Shown here piece after piece: positions 1-5,394 of a stretch of 5,459 bases of DNA. How positions within the stretch are numbered: the stretch's first letter is position 1; the number at the start of each line of letters is the position of its first letter. This stretch comes from Rhodobiaceae bacterium (GTDB lineage: Bacteria; Pseudomonadota; Alphaproteobacteria; RS24). The stretch covers positions 17,215-22,673 of the forward strand of contig NZFC01000035.1 in the NCBI GenBank assembly GCA_002689195.1, given 5' to 3'. Below the pieces are notes generated by a model. It was not told the DNA's origin and ran no database searches. It saw only the letters and a program-made list of their open reading frames with translations. The position numbers were made by a program, and so were the translations under genes.

Positions 1-363
1 ACGGAAGGTCTTTATATTGCCGGTGGGTCGCGTGCGCTGTACGAAGAAACGGCGACCGCTGGTCAGGCTGCATTTATAAAAAAATACAAAGAGCGTTATG
101 GCGAGTTTCCGACAGTTGGAACGCAATATGCCTATATGCCGACGAGAATTTTAATCGAGGCCCTGAAAAAAGCCGGACCGGACTTGACCGCGGATAAGCT
201 GGTGTCCGCCATTGAAAGCTTTGATCAATTTGATGATGGTATCAACACTCCGGTGCACAGCTATTCTGCGACAGATCACAGCGGCAGCGATGCGGTTTTT
301 TTGGATCAAGTGCAAAATGGTCGCCTGAGGGGACTGGAGCAGCGCATAGATTTGCTGCCGTGA
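1..363 (+). CDS. ABC transporter substrate-binding protein, branched-chain amino acid type, C-terminal part
   Basis: This is the last 120 residues of a gene whose 5' end lies outside the window; it reads in frame from base 1 to a TGA at 361-363. The protein would be the periplasmic solute receptor that hands a ligand to an ABC permease of the branched-chain amino acid (HAAT/Liv) class. The visible part resembles the second lobe of the Leu/Ile/Val-binding fold (Peripla_BP_6). It has a segment like FIKKYKERYGEFPT followed by a helix with YAYMPTRILIEALKKAG, then TADKLVSAIESFD. A late segment (HSYSATDHSGSDAVFLDQV) matches the usual 'H.G....v.qv.nG' ending. The signal peptide and the ligand pocket of lobe 1 are not in the window, so the ligand cannot be inferred; such receptors also bind aromatic acids, amides and other carboxylates. 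It converges on the minus-strand crotonase and SDR remnant. The family call is good; the substrate is unknown. Confidence 0.85.
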   Translation, partial: TEGLYIAGGSRALYEETATAGQAAFIKKYKERYGEFPTVGTQYAYMPTRILIEALKKAGPDLTADKLVSAIESFDQFDDGINTPVHSYSATDHSGSDAVFLDQVQNGRLRGLEQRIDLLP

Positions 364-383
364 TCGGTGTTGTGTGCCGGCAA

Positions 384-515
384 GCGAGAGGTGTAGCCTC
401 CATCGATTACAAGCTCGGCGCCAGTCACCCACTTGGCACCTTCAAAGCCAGCATTGTTGACGAGGACATCAAGTTTTCCGAAATGCTCGGCTGCTGAGTC
501 GATCGCATCTCGGCT
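384..515 (-). pseudogene. Short-chain dehydrogenase/reductase remnant with a large internal deletion
   Basis: The minus strand directly after the crotonase stop encodes, in one frame, two conserved SDR pieces. The first contains FGKLDVLVNNAG (NNAG at about 458-447), normally found near residues 75-90. The second is AKWVTGAELVIDGGYTSR (about 437-384), the usual C-terminal strand and DGG motif near residues 230-250. The join lies between about 449 and 435. The N-terminal TGxxxGxG cofactor loop, the catalytic Ser and the YxxxK pair are all absent, so no active enzyme can result. About 65 N-terminal and about 140 central residues appear to be missing compared with a typical 250-residue SDR. There is no start codon or ribosome site of its own; it shares the crotonase frame after that gene's TAA (518-516). 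The frame stays open to a TGA at 308-306 inside the binding-protein gene, but homology ends near 384. An assembly artefact is the main alternative to true gene decay. Confidence 0.8.
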
Positions 516-1283
516 TTAAAATTTCCCGTGCCGGCCTGCGCCATCCACAAAACGTGCAGCGCCGCTTTTGCCTTCCTGCTCCATAATGGACTGTCCGGCG
601 CTCCCCTCTCGACGCAACGCTTCTTCAAGCGGCAAATTCCATTGTTCATAGGCGGACAGGCGGTCTGCGCGCATACATGATTGTGGGAATTTGGAAATCT
701 CATGGGCAACTCGCTCAGCTTCAATGCGCGATTGTCCATCGGGCACAATGCGATTTACCAATCCGAACTGCAGGGCTTCTTCCGCGTTCACGGGGCGACC
801 AGTCAAAATCATGTCCATTGCACGACCCATTCCAACCACCCTCGGAAGGCGGATGGTGCCACCGTCGATAAGCGGCACGCCCCAACGCCGGCAGTACACT
901 CCGAAAATTGAACTTTCTTCGGCTACACGCATGTCAGCGAGCAGGGCGAGCTCCAGCCCACCGGCAACAGCATAGCCGGGCGTTGCAGCTATTAGAGGTT
1001 TTGTCATTTGGATGCGGCTTGGCCCCATTGGTCCGTGCCCACTGCCATCGGCCTCAATTTGAACAATCTGATCTGGATCATTCATAGAACTCAAATCGGC
1101 GCCGGCGCAAAATACGCCATGGTCGCCCCAAAGGATTGCCACACGCTGTTCGTTGTCGGCCTCAAATTCCAAAAATGCCTCGCGTAACTCCTCAGCCATA
1201 AACCGGTCAACCGCATTGCGTTTGTCTGGTCGATCCATAATGACAGTGGTTGTTGAGCCTTCTTTTTCAATTCTTACATACAT
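516..1283 (-). CDS. Enoyl-CoA hydratase/isomerase (crotonase) family protein
   Basis: This is a 255-residue cytoplasmic crotonase-fold protein of normal length for acyl-CoA hydratases, isomerases or hydrolases. It begins VIMDRPDKRNAV (14-25), the usual start of the fold. The first oxyanion-hole segment is FCAGADL (58-64). The second is GYAVAGGLELAL (103-114), in which Glu111 matches the first catalytic Glu of enoyl-CoA hydratase (Glu144 in rat). The second catalytic Glu (Glu164 in rat) is not kept: the aligned stretch reads FGVYCRRWGVPLIDGGTIRLPR (split here as 127-138 and 139-148). This places it in the RRWGVPL-type subgroup, whose reaction is often unassigned. The C-terminus GAARFVDGAGRHGKF is a natural crotonase ending. 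The ATG is preceded by AGGGA about 9 bases upstream, in a region giving a 50-base leader from a predicted promoter. It is transcribed divergently from the PaaX-like gene, which makes it a likely regulatory target. The substrate is unknown. Confidence 0.92.
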   Translation of the reverse strand: MYVRIEKEGSTTTVIMDRPDKRNAVDRFMAEELREAFLEFEADNEQRVAILWGDHGVFCAGADLSSMNDPDQIVQIEADGSGHGPMGPSRIQMTKPLIAATPGYAVAGGLELALLADMRVAEESSIFGVYCRRWGVPLIDGGTIRLPRVVGMGRAMDMILTGRPVNAEEALQFGLVNRIVPDGQSRIEAERVAHEISKFPQSCMRADRLSAYEQWNLPLEEALRREGSAGQSIMEQEGKSGAARFVDGAGRHGKF

Positions 1284-1342
1284 GGCCGAATTCCCTGATT
1301 TTGTTGCATAGCAATGATTGTTTTGAATGGAGCAAGCTGAAA

Positions 1343-1371
1343 AATGTATTGAATATTACAAAATAAGTCAA
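1343..1371 (-). promoter_or_regulatory. Predicted sigma70-type promoter of the minus-strand crotonase
   Basis: Read on the minus strand there is TTGACT (1371-1366), a 17-base spacer and TACATT (1348-1343). The first hexamer differs from TTGACA at one position and the second from TATAAT at two. Transcription would start near 1336, giving a leader of about 50 bases before the crotonase ATG at 1283. It overlaps the rightward promoter almost completely. Confidence 0.5.
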
Positions 1372-1373
1372 TA
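1347..1373. promoter_or_regulatory. Inverted repeat in the divergent promoter region, candidate operator
   Basis: TATTGA (1347-1352) and TCAATA (1368-1373) form perfect 6-base arms around a 15-base spacer, so the arm centres are 21 bases (two helical turns) apart. Each arm overlaps a promoter element of both predicted promoters. This suits binding of a dimeric regulator that shuts both directions at once, and the adjacent PaaX-like protein is the obvious candidate. A second, wider pair is ATATTAC (1353-1359) with GTAATAT (1387-1393); its right arm lies inside the regulator's first codons. The region is AT-rich, so chance pairing is possible. Confidence 0.35.
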
Positions 1374-1377
1374 ATAT
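1349..1377 (+). promoter_or_regulatory. Predicted sigma70-type promoter of the PaaX-like gene
   Basis: TTGAAT (1349-1354), a 17-base spacer and TAATAT (1372-1377) make a good sigma70-like promoter on the + strand. The expected transcription start is 1383-1384, which is the first base of the ATG. The mRNA would therefore be leaderless or nearly so, which agrees with the absence of any Shine-Dalgarno sequence before that ATG. Confidence 0.5.
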
Positions 1378-1382
1378 ATGTT

Positions 1383-2246
1383 ATGCGTAATATACATCTT
1401 CCACCTCCATCTGCCTCAGACCTGATGCTAGATATCCTCTCCGGCTATGGCCCGCAGGGTCTGAGCGTGCAGGCGCTTTGTAAAGCCGGCAGTGTCATGG
1501 ACATCGCCGAAACCAATGTGCGAGTTGCTCTCAACCGTCTCACCAAACAATCGAAAATCTTCAGTCCGCAGCGCGGGTTTTATGCGATTGATAATGAGGG
1601 CTATGTTTTACATGAAGATGTTGAGAATTGGTGGGCGCGCGAAAACCTGATCAATGATTGGGTTGGCCATTGGGTTGGAGCGGTCGCCCCGCATGAAAAA
1701 AAAACGTCGGTAGCAGGCAGGCGCAAACATTTGCGCGCACTCGACCTTTGCGGCTTCAGGGAGTTTATGCCCTACCATTATATTCGGCCGAATAATCTGG
1801 AGGGTGGCGTATTAGGTGCGCGCAGAAAATTGTTTGCTCTGGGCGTTGTGCGTACGACGTCGGTGTATGAAATTCGACACCTTAGCCGCCCCGACGAAGT
1901 AAGGGCACGCTCTTTGTGGATGTCGAGAGATACAGTCGATGGCTATGACGAGTTGTTGCAGGCAGTGCGCGAAAGTTCAGTCAGGCTTAAAGCGCAAAGC
2001 ATGGAAACCGCGGCGCGCGAGTCGCTCATGTTAGGGCGTTATGCGATTAAATTTGTCATGCATGATCCTCTGGTTCCAGAAGAGTTAATGCCTGGCAAAA
2101 GCCGGAGGGCATTGGTGAAAGAGCTGCGTGCCTATCAGGTAATGGCCCGTAAGCTTTGGGCCCAGTTGATCGCACAAGCGAGCAGCAGCCGACGACAAGC
2201 GGTGAAGCCAATTGTTAACGACATATTCTTGTTCCAGAACATTTAA
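1383..2246 (+). CDS. PaaX-family transcriptional regulator
   Basis: This 287-residue protein has the layout of PaaX, the GntR-like repressor of phenylacetate breakdown that responds to phenylacetyl-CoA. Residues about 11-70 form a winged helix, with the recognition part in IAETNVRVALNRLTKQSKI and the wing around SPQRGFYAI. A Trp-rich stretch with WWARENLINDWVGHW (83-97) follows, as in PaaX proteins. The C-terminal part has MHDPLVPEELMPGKSRRALVKEL (His227 to Leu248, listed here by its ends), matching the 'DP.LP.elLP' signature of the family. The length is within the family range. The ATG at 1383 has no ribosome site, but the promoter geometry predicts a leaderless message; the next in-frame ATG (1425) would cut into the first helix. 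A run of nine A (1696-1704) lies in codons for EKK. It sits divergently from one crotonase and 39 bases ahead of another, so it probably controls both. The effector is unknown, but a CoA ester is likely. Confidence 0.85.
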   Translation: MRNIHLPPPSASDLMLDILSGYGPQGLSVQALCKAGSVMDIAETNVRVALNRLTKQSKIFSPQRGFYAIDNEGYVLHEDVENWWARENLINDWVGHWVGAVAPHEKKTSVAGRRKHLRALDLCGFREFMPYHYIRPNNLEGGVLGARRKLFALGVVRTTSVYEIRHLSRPDEVRARSLWMSRDTVDGYDELLQAVRESSVRLKAQSMETAARESLMLGRYAIKFVMHDPLVPEELMPGKSRRALVKELRAYQVMARKLWAQLIAQASSSRRQAVKPIVNDIFLFQNI

Positions 2247-2285
2247 TTTTAACAAGGCAACCAACAGAAAAATTAAGGGGGAATC

Positions 2286-3200
2286 ATGTCTGATTTTGAA
2301 ACAGTGACCATCGCAATGGATGAAACCAATGAGAGGGTCGCGCGGCTCGTCTTGAACCGCCCAGAAAAACTTAATGCCATCAACAGTACCATGCCTAAAG
2401 AAATCAGGCAGGCTGTCGAATGGGCTGAGAAAAACAAAGACGTGCATGTCATTATTCTGGAGGGGGCGGGGCGTGCTTTTTGCGCTGGCTATGATCTCAA
2501 TGAATTCGCCGAAGGAGATGACCCTGACACGATAAAGGAGGATCACCCTTGCCGGCAGGAAAAAACGCCCTGGGACCCGATGATTGACTATGCGATGATG
2601 AAACAAAATACCGAAGATTTTATGGCTCTATGGCGATGTGCTAAGCCAACCATAGCAAAAATACACGGGTATGCCGTTGCCGGGGGCAGCGATATTGCGC
2701 TTTGCTGTGATCTCTTGGTTATGGAAGACAACGCCAAGATTGGATATATGCCAACAAGAGTTTGGGGGTGTCCGACGACGGCAATGTGGACCTATCGATT
2801 GGGCGCAACCCGGGCGAAGCAATTGATGTTCACGGGCGACACAATCAACGGCACAAAGGCGGAGGAGTGGGGCTTGGCTAATATATCGGTGCCCCTCGCA
2901 GATCTTGAAAAGACAACTCTTGAACTCGCGGATCGGATTTCAGGCGTGCCAAACTCTCATTTGATGATGCACAAACTTGTAGTCAATCAGGTTTGGCACA
3001 GCATGGGCATTGAACAGACGCAAATGTTTGCGACCGTCTTTGACGGTGTAACGCGGCATAATCCAGAAGGTATGTGGTTTCGTCGCTACGCTGAGGCACA
3101 AGGCTTCAAAGAAGCTGTGGCCTGGCGCGATAGCGGAAAACCAATCCCTGAGGGAGATGAAGCACGCCAATTGGTAAGAGATATGGAGAAGGGCACTTGA
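2286..3200 (+). CDS. Atypical long crotonase/enoyl-CoA hydratase family protein
   Basis: This is a 304-residue cytoplasmic crotonase-fold protein, about 45 residues longer than a classical enoyl-CoA hydratase. The fold starts with [12 protein letters not shown] (21-32). The oxyanion-hole segments are FCAGYDL (65-71) and [17 protein letters not shown] (128-144). At the first catalytic Glu position it has Asp136, and at the second it has about Thr157 ([10 protein letters not shown]), so ordinary two-Glu hydration is unlikely. About 17 extra residues, rich in charged and aromatic residues ([21 protein letters not shown], 85-105, shown in part), sit between the two oxyanion segments. The C-terminal tail after residue 250 is also extended. 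The start has a strong ribosome site, AAGGGGG, about 5 bases before the ATG. It is the second gene after the PaaX-like regulator and probably shares its transcript. It could be an isomerase, a hydrolase or a C-C lyase; the sequence does not decide. Confidence 0.88.
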   Translation: MSDFETVTIAMDETNERVARLVLNRPEKLNAINSTMPKEIRQAVEWAEKNKDVHVIILEGAGRAFCAGYDLNEFAEGDDPDTIKEDHPCRQEKTPWDPMIDYAMMKQNTEDFMALWRCAKPTIAKIHGYAVAGGSDIALCCDLLVMEDNAKIGYMPTRVWGCPTTAMWTYRLGATRAKQLMFTGDTINGTKAEEWGLANISVPLADLEKTTLELADRISGVPNSHLMMHKLVVNQVWHSMGIEQTQMFATVFDGVTRHNPEGMWFRRYAEAQGFKEAVAWRDSGKPIPEGDEARQLVRDMEKGT

Positions 3201-3220
3201 GCTTGCCAAGGTAAAAATTC

Positions 3221-3249
3221 TTGACCGGGCAGATAGCCATATGTAACAT
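3221..3249 (+). promoter_or_regulatory. Predicted promoter of the GST-oxygenase pair
   Basis: TTGACC (3221-3226), a 17-base spacer and TAACAT (3244-3249) form a plausible sigma70-type promoter in the 115-base gap after the second crotonase. A start near 3256 would give a leader of about 60 bases before the GST. That leader carries CTGAAAA (3256-3262) and TTTTCAG (3279-3285), which can pair, but no T tract follows them. Confidence 0.4.
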
Positions 3250-3304
3250 CAATGACTGAAAAAAAATTCATTGTGTAATTTTCAGCAATAAAACTTGTAA
3301 ATTT

Positions 3305-3318
3305 GGGAGACGAAACTG
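3305..3318 (+). promoter_or_regulatory. Ribosome binding site that points to a CTG start for the GST
   Basis: GGGAGA (3305-3310) lies 5 bases before CTG 3316-3318, the spacing of a normal Shine-Dalgarno site. No ATG, GTG or TTG occurs in this frame between the upstream stop (TAA 3298-3300) and ATG 3364. The protein sequence that follows the CTG is a normal GST N-terminus. Confidence 0.6.
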
Positions 3319-3972
3319 TTTACCTTATACGCCGATCCAATAACGGTTAATTGCCGCAAAGTCATGGCCGGCTTGGAATTTCTGGGCGTGGATTTTGAGC
3401 GTGTCCGTGTCGATTTTTTTGCAGGCGAACACAAAGAGCCCGCCTTTACCCGGCTCAATCCAAATGCATCGCTTCCTGTCCTAACGGACGGCGATTTCGT
3501 CTTATGGGAGTCGAATGCAATTCTCCAATTTGCCGCCGACAAGCATGAATGTTCGCAAGCCTACCCCAAAGACCCTCTGATAAGGGCTGATATTCACCGC
3601 TGGATGCTTTGGGAGGCAGCCAACTGGTTCGCGTGTTGTTATGTTTATATGGTTGAAAATTGTGCCAAGCCGCTCATGGATGCTGAACCGGATGAGGAGA
3701 TACTTGCCGCCCAGGGCGAGCGCTTCCATCAGCTCGCATTAATATTAGATGAGCGTTTGGCCGGTCAGGCTTGGCTATGTGGCGATAACCCGACGATTGC
3801 AGACATCGCGGTTGCCGCTCCGATGCATATGTATGGTGAAGCAAAATTGCCGGTTGAACCGCATAAAAATCTAATGCGCTGGATGAAAAAAAATATTGAA
3901 AGCCTGCCAGCCTGGCAGAATACTCATGTGGGTCCAGGTTTTACGCTTGATAAAGCAGATAATTCCGATTGA
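3316..3972 (+). CDS. Glutathione S-transferase family protein, probable CTG start
   Basis: This is a cytosolic GST of 218 residues when started at CTG 3316. The thioredoxin-like N-terminal domain begins with a strand, FTLYADPITVNCRKV (2-16), which carries the usual active-site turn; Thr10 and Cys13 are the candidate catalytic or glutathione-contacting residues. The cis-proline motif is ASLPVL (Pro54), and the glutathione-binding acidic-Ser pair is in LWESNAIL (Glu65-Ser66). The all-helical C-terminal domain contains the N-capping box TIADIAV (Thr160, Asp163), typical of the fold. Starting instead at ATG 3364 would remove the first strand and the active-site turn, leaving 202 residues. The next gene begins 16 bases after the stop, so the two are very probably co-transcribed. 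Possible roles are glutathione conjugation, dehalogenation, ether cleavage or isomerisation of a catabolic intermediate. The family is certain; the start is well supported but unusual. Confidence 0.87.
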   Translation: MFTLYADPITVNCRKVMAGLEFLGVDFERVRVDFFAGEHKEPAFTRLNPNASLPVLTDGDFVLWESNAILQFAADKHECSQAYPKDPLIRADIHRWMLWEAANWFACCYVYMVENCAKPLMDAEPDEEILAAQGERFHQLALILDERLAGQAWLCGDNPTIADIAVAAPMHMYGEAKLPVEPHKNLMRWMKKNIESLPAWQNTHVGPGFTLDKADNSD

Positions 3973-3988
3973 AGAACTGGAGAGAGTT

Positions 3989-4810
3989 ATGTCACGTAAA
4001 GCCGTGCGCACCAAAATGAATTATACGCTCGACAATGGCAGGGCGCCCAATTTCTATTTCTACGAGCCCGAGCCGGACGAGGAAATCCATCCCAATCCGG
4101 CTGGAACCGATGCGCGCGAAATCGAAGTCGAAGATGGATGGGATGAGGTCGACAGCTTTGATCCCGATCGGCAGGGTTTTGCGCTAAAGAATTTCGAAGA
4201 AAAATTTAGTGCGTTTGATGATGAGGCCGAGGTTACAACGACCTTTTATGAGCAAATCATCGCTTTTGTGAAAAAGAATACAGGCGCAAAACGGGTTGAG
4301 GTTTTCGACCATACAATCCGCCGCAGAATGCCGGACGACCTGAAAGAGCAAACCACCTTGCACCGGCCTGCTGTGCAATTGGCGCATTGCGATTACACGC
4401 ATAATTCTGGCCCGCAACGTGTTCGTGACCTGTTCCCTGATGAGGCTGAAGAATTGCTCGGGCGCCGCGTTGCTTTTTACAATGTCTGGAAACCACTGGT
4501 CAGTAAAGTGGAAGAGTTGCCGCTGGCTGTTTGTGATGTCACATCCAATCAGCCCGGCGACTTACTGGCAATGGATTTGAAATATCGCGAACGCGATGGC
4601 GAAATTTATGTACTGCGCCATGCACCGCAACACAGATGGGTGTATTTTCCAGAAATGGACGCTTCGCATGCGCTGATTTTGAAAACATATGATTCCGAAA
4701 CGGATGGCAGGGCGCGTTTCATGGCGCATTCGGCTTTTGAGGATCCAAACACGCCCCAAAATGCAATTCCGCGCGAGAGTATCGAAGTCAGAGCAATGGC
4801 GTTTTTCTAA
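3989..4810 (+). CDS. CmcJ/NvfI-family putative non-heme iron oxygenase
   Basis: This 273-residue protein resembles the CmcJ/NvfI group, related to Fe(II)/2-oxoglutarate-dependent dioxygenases. The group includes CmcJ of cephamycin biosynthesis and the fungal endoperoxide enzyme NvfI. Recognisable blocks are LHRPAVQLAHCDYTHNSGP (124-142), with the HxD metal pair His133 and Asp135; RVAFYNVWKPL (160-170); LPLAVCDVTS (177-186); HRWVYFPEM (215-223); and the ending PRESIEVRAMAFF (261-273). The third metal ligand is probably His211 or His215, with His247 (AHSAFEDP) less likely. The ATG at 3989 is chosen because GGAGAGAG ends just before it and it follows the GST stop by 16 bases; the open frame extends upstream to 3896 but would overlap the GST. 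The natural reaction is unknown. Coupling to a GST and crotonases suggests oxidation or hydroxylation of a catabolic substrate rather than antibiotic synthesis. Confidence 0.82.
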   Translation: MSRKAVRTKMNYTLDNGRAPNFYFYEPEPDEEIHPNPAGTDAREIEVEDGWDEVDSFDPDRQGFALKNFEEKFSAFDDEAEVTTTFYEQIIAFVKKNTGAKRVEVFDHTIRRRMPDDLKEQTTLHRPAVQLAHCDYTHNSGPQRVRDLFPDEAEELLGRRVAFYNVWKPLVSKVEELPLAVCDVTSNQPGDLLAMDLKYRERDGEIYVLRHAPQHRWVYFPEMDASHALILKTYDSETDGRARFMAHSAFEDPNTPQNAIPRESIEVRAMAFF

Positions 4811-4818
4811 TCGCTTGC

Positions 4819-4843
4819 AAAAAAATTCTCATGCCCTTGAGAA
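4819..4843 (-). terminator. Rho-independent terminator of the DUF1330 gene
   Basis: Read on the minus strand, TTCTCA (4843-4838), a 6-base loop and TGAGAA (4831-4826) form a perfect 6-base-pair stem followed at once by seven T (4825-4819). It starts 5 bases past the DUF1330 stop codon. The stem is AT-rich, so strength is moderate. On the + strand the hairpin has no T tract after it, so it acts in one direction only and does not clearly end the CmcJ-like transcript. Confidence 0.6.
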
Positions 4844-4848
4844 GGCGC

Positions 4849-5145
4849 TCAGTTCGCTTCGCGTTTTTTCACCATAATTACATCGCCAATACTGGCCGCC
4901 AATCTGTACTCGGCAATTTCTTTATATTCCGGTGATGTCATCCAAGCCATTGCTTGTTCAGCAGATGGAAATTCAATTAGCACCGAACGGGTGAAATCAA
5001 ACTCACCTTGCAGCACTGTCGGCTCCTCATCGACACTGAGTAGGGTGCCGCCAAACGGTTCGAAAATTTCCATGAAATTTTCTTCGTATCGGTCATATCC
5101 AGCGCGGTCATGAATTTTGAAGCGTGCAATGATATAGACGGTCAT
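4849..5145 (-). CDS. DUF1330 domain-containing protein
   Basis: This is a 98-residue cytoplasmic protein matching the DUF1330 family of small dimeric alpha/beta-barrel (ferredoxin-like) proteins. It begins MTVYIIARFKIHDRAGYDRY, followed by a strand with GGTLLSVDEEPTVLQGEF, then the family's central part RSVLIEFPSAEQAMAWMTSPEYKEIAEYR and the ending DVIMVK (last part of 86-95). The length is typical. The ATG has a good ribosome site, GGAGG, 6 bases upstream on the minus strand. No catalytic residues are defined for the family, which often occurs beside catabolic genes; a role with a small acyl or aromatic metabolite is only a guess. It converges on the CmcJ-like gene, with 38 bases between stops, and is divergent from the third crotonase. 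Confidence 0.9.
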   Translation of the reverse strand: MTVYIIARFKIHDRAGYDRYEENFMEIFEPFGGTLLSVDEEPTVLQGEFDFTRSVLIEFPSAEQAMAWMTSPEYKEIAEYRLAASIGDVIMVKKREAN

Positions 5146-5394
5146 TCAAACCTCCGTTTGTATTTAACAGCATAAACCGTACCTCTAAATGCACACAATT
5201 TACACTCCGCGGCCAAGTCGGAGACTGCTCGTGGCAATTCTGGGTCGGTGGATAGGTGTGGCGAGGGAATGTCTTAATCGGTGGCTCGGAATATTGAAAC
5301 ACATGCGCCTGCCTTTCACCCTTGCGCCCAACCTGTTATGCTTTGGGCATGATTGTGTTGCTAATAATAGCGATTCAAAAAGGGGGGCGGGTTC
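5146..5394. other. Non-coding divergent region between DUF1330 and the third crotonase
   Basis: I see no gene in these 249 bases: the open frames here have low-complexity, non-conserved translations. For the minus strand there is a weak promoter candidate, TTGTGT (5198-5193), 18 bases and TATGCT (5174-5169). Toward the + gene there is an inverted repeat, GCCCAA (5326-5331) and TTGGGC (5343-5348), with an 11-base spacer. A 7-base direct repeat TCGGTGG occurs at 5245-5251 and 5278-5284, 33 bases (about three helical turns) apart. These are possible regulator sites, none proven. Confidence 0.4.

Noticed and set aside
425..748. Minus-strand open frame of 107 codons overlapping the crotonase 3' end and the SDR remnant
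   Set aside because: Its translation has no family features, while the overlapping crotonase frame and the SDR motifs in another frame are clear.
2085..2606. Minus-strand open frame of 173 codons across the PaaX-crotonase junction
   Set aside because: It lies antisense to two well-supported genes and its translation shows no recognisable motif.
3256..3285. CTGAAAA/TTTTCAG hairpin as a terminator of the second crotonase
   Set aside because: The stem is AT-rich with a 16-base loop and no T tract follows; it also lies downstream of a predicted promoter for the next gene.
3896..3988. Upstream ATG extension of the CmcJ-like gene
   Set aside because: It would overlap the GST by 77 bases, adds non-conserved residues, and the ATG at 3989 has its own strong ribosome site.
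5339..5367. TAATAA (5362-5367) as the -10 of a promoter for the third crotonase
   Set aside because: No acceptable -35 hexamer occurs at 16-18 bases; TTGGGC (5343-5348) is only 13 bases away.
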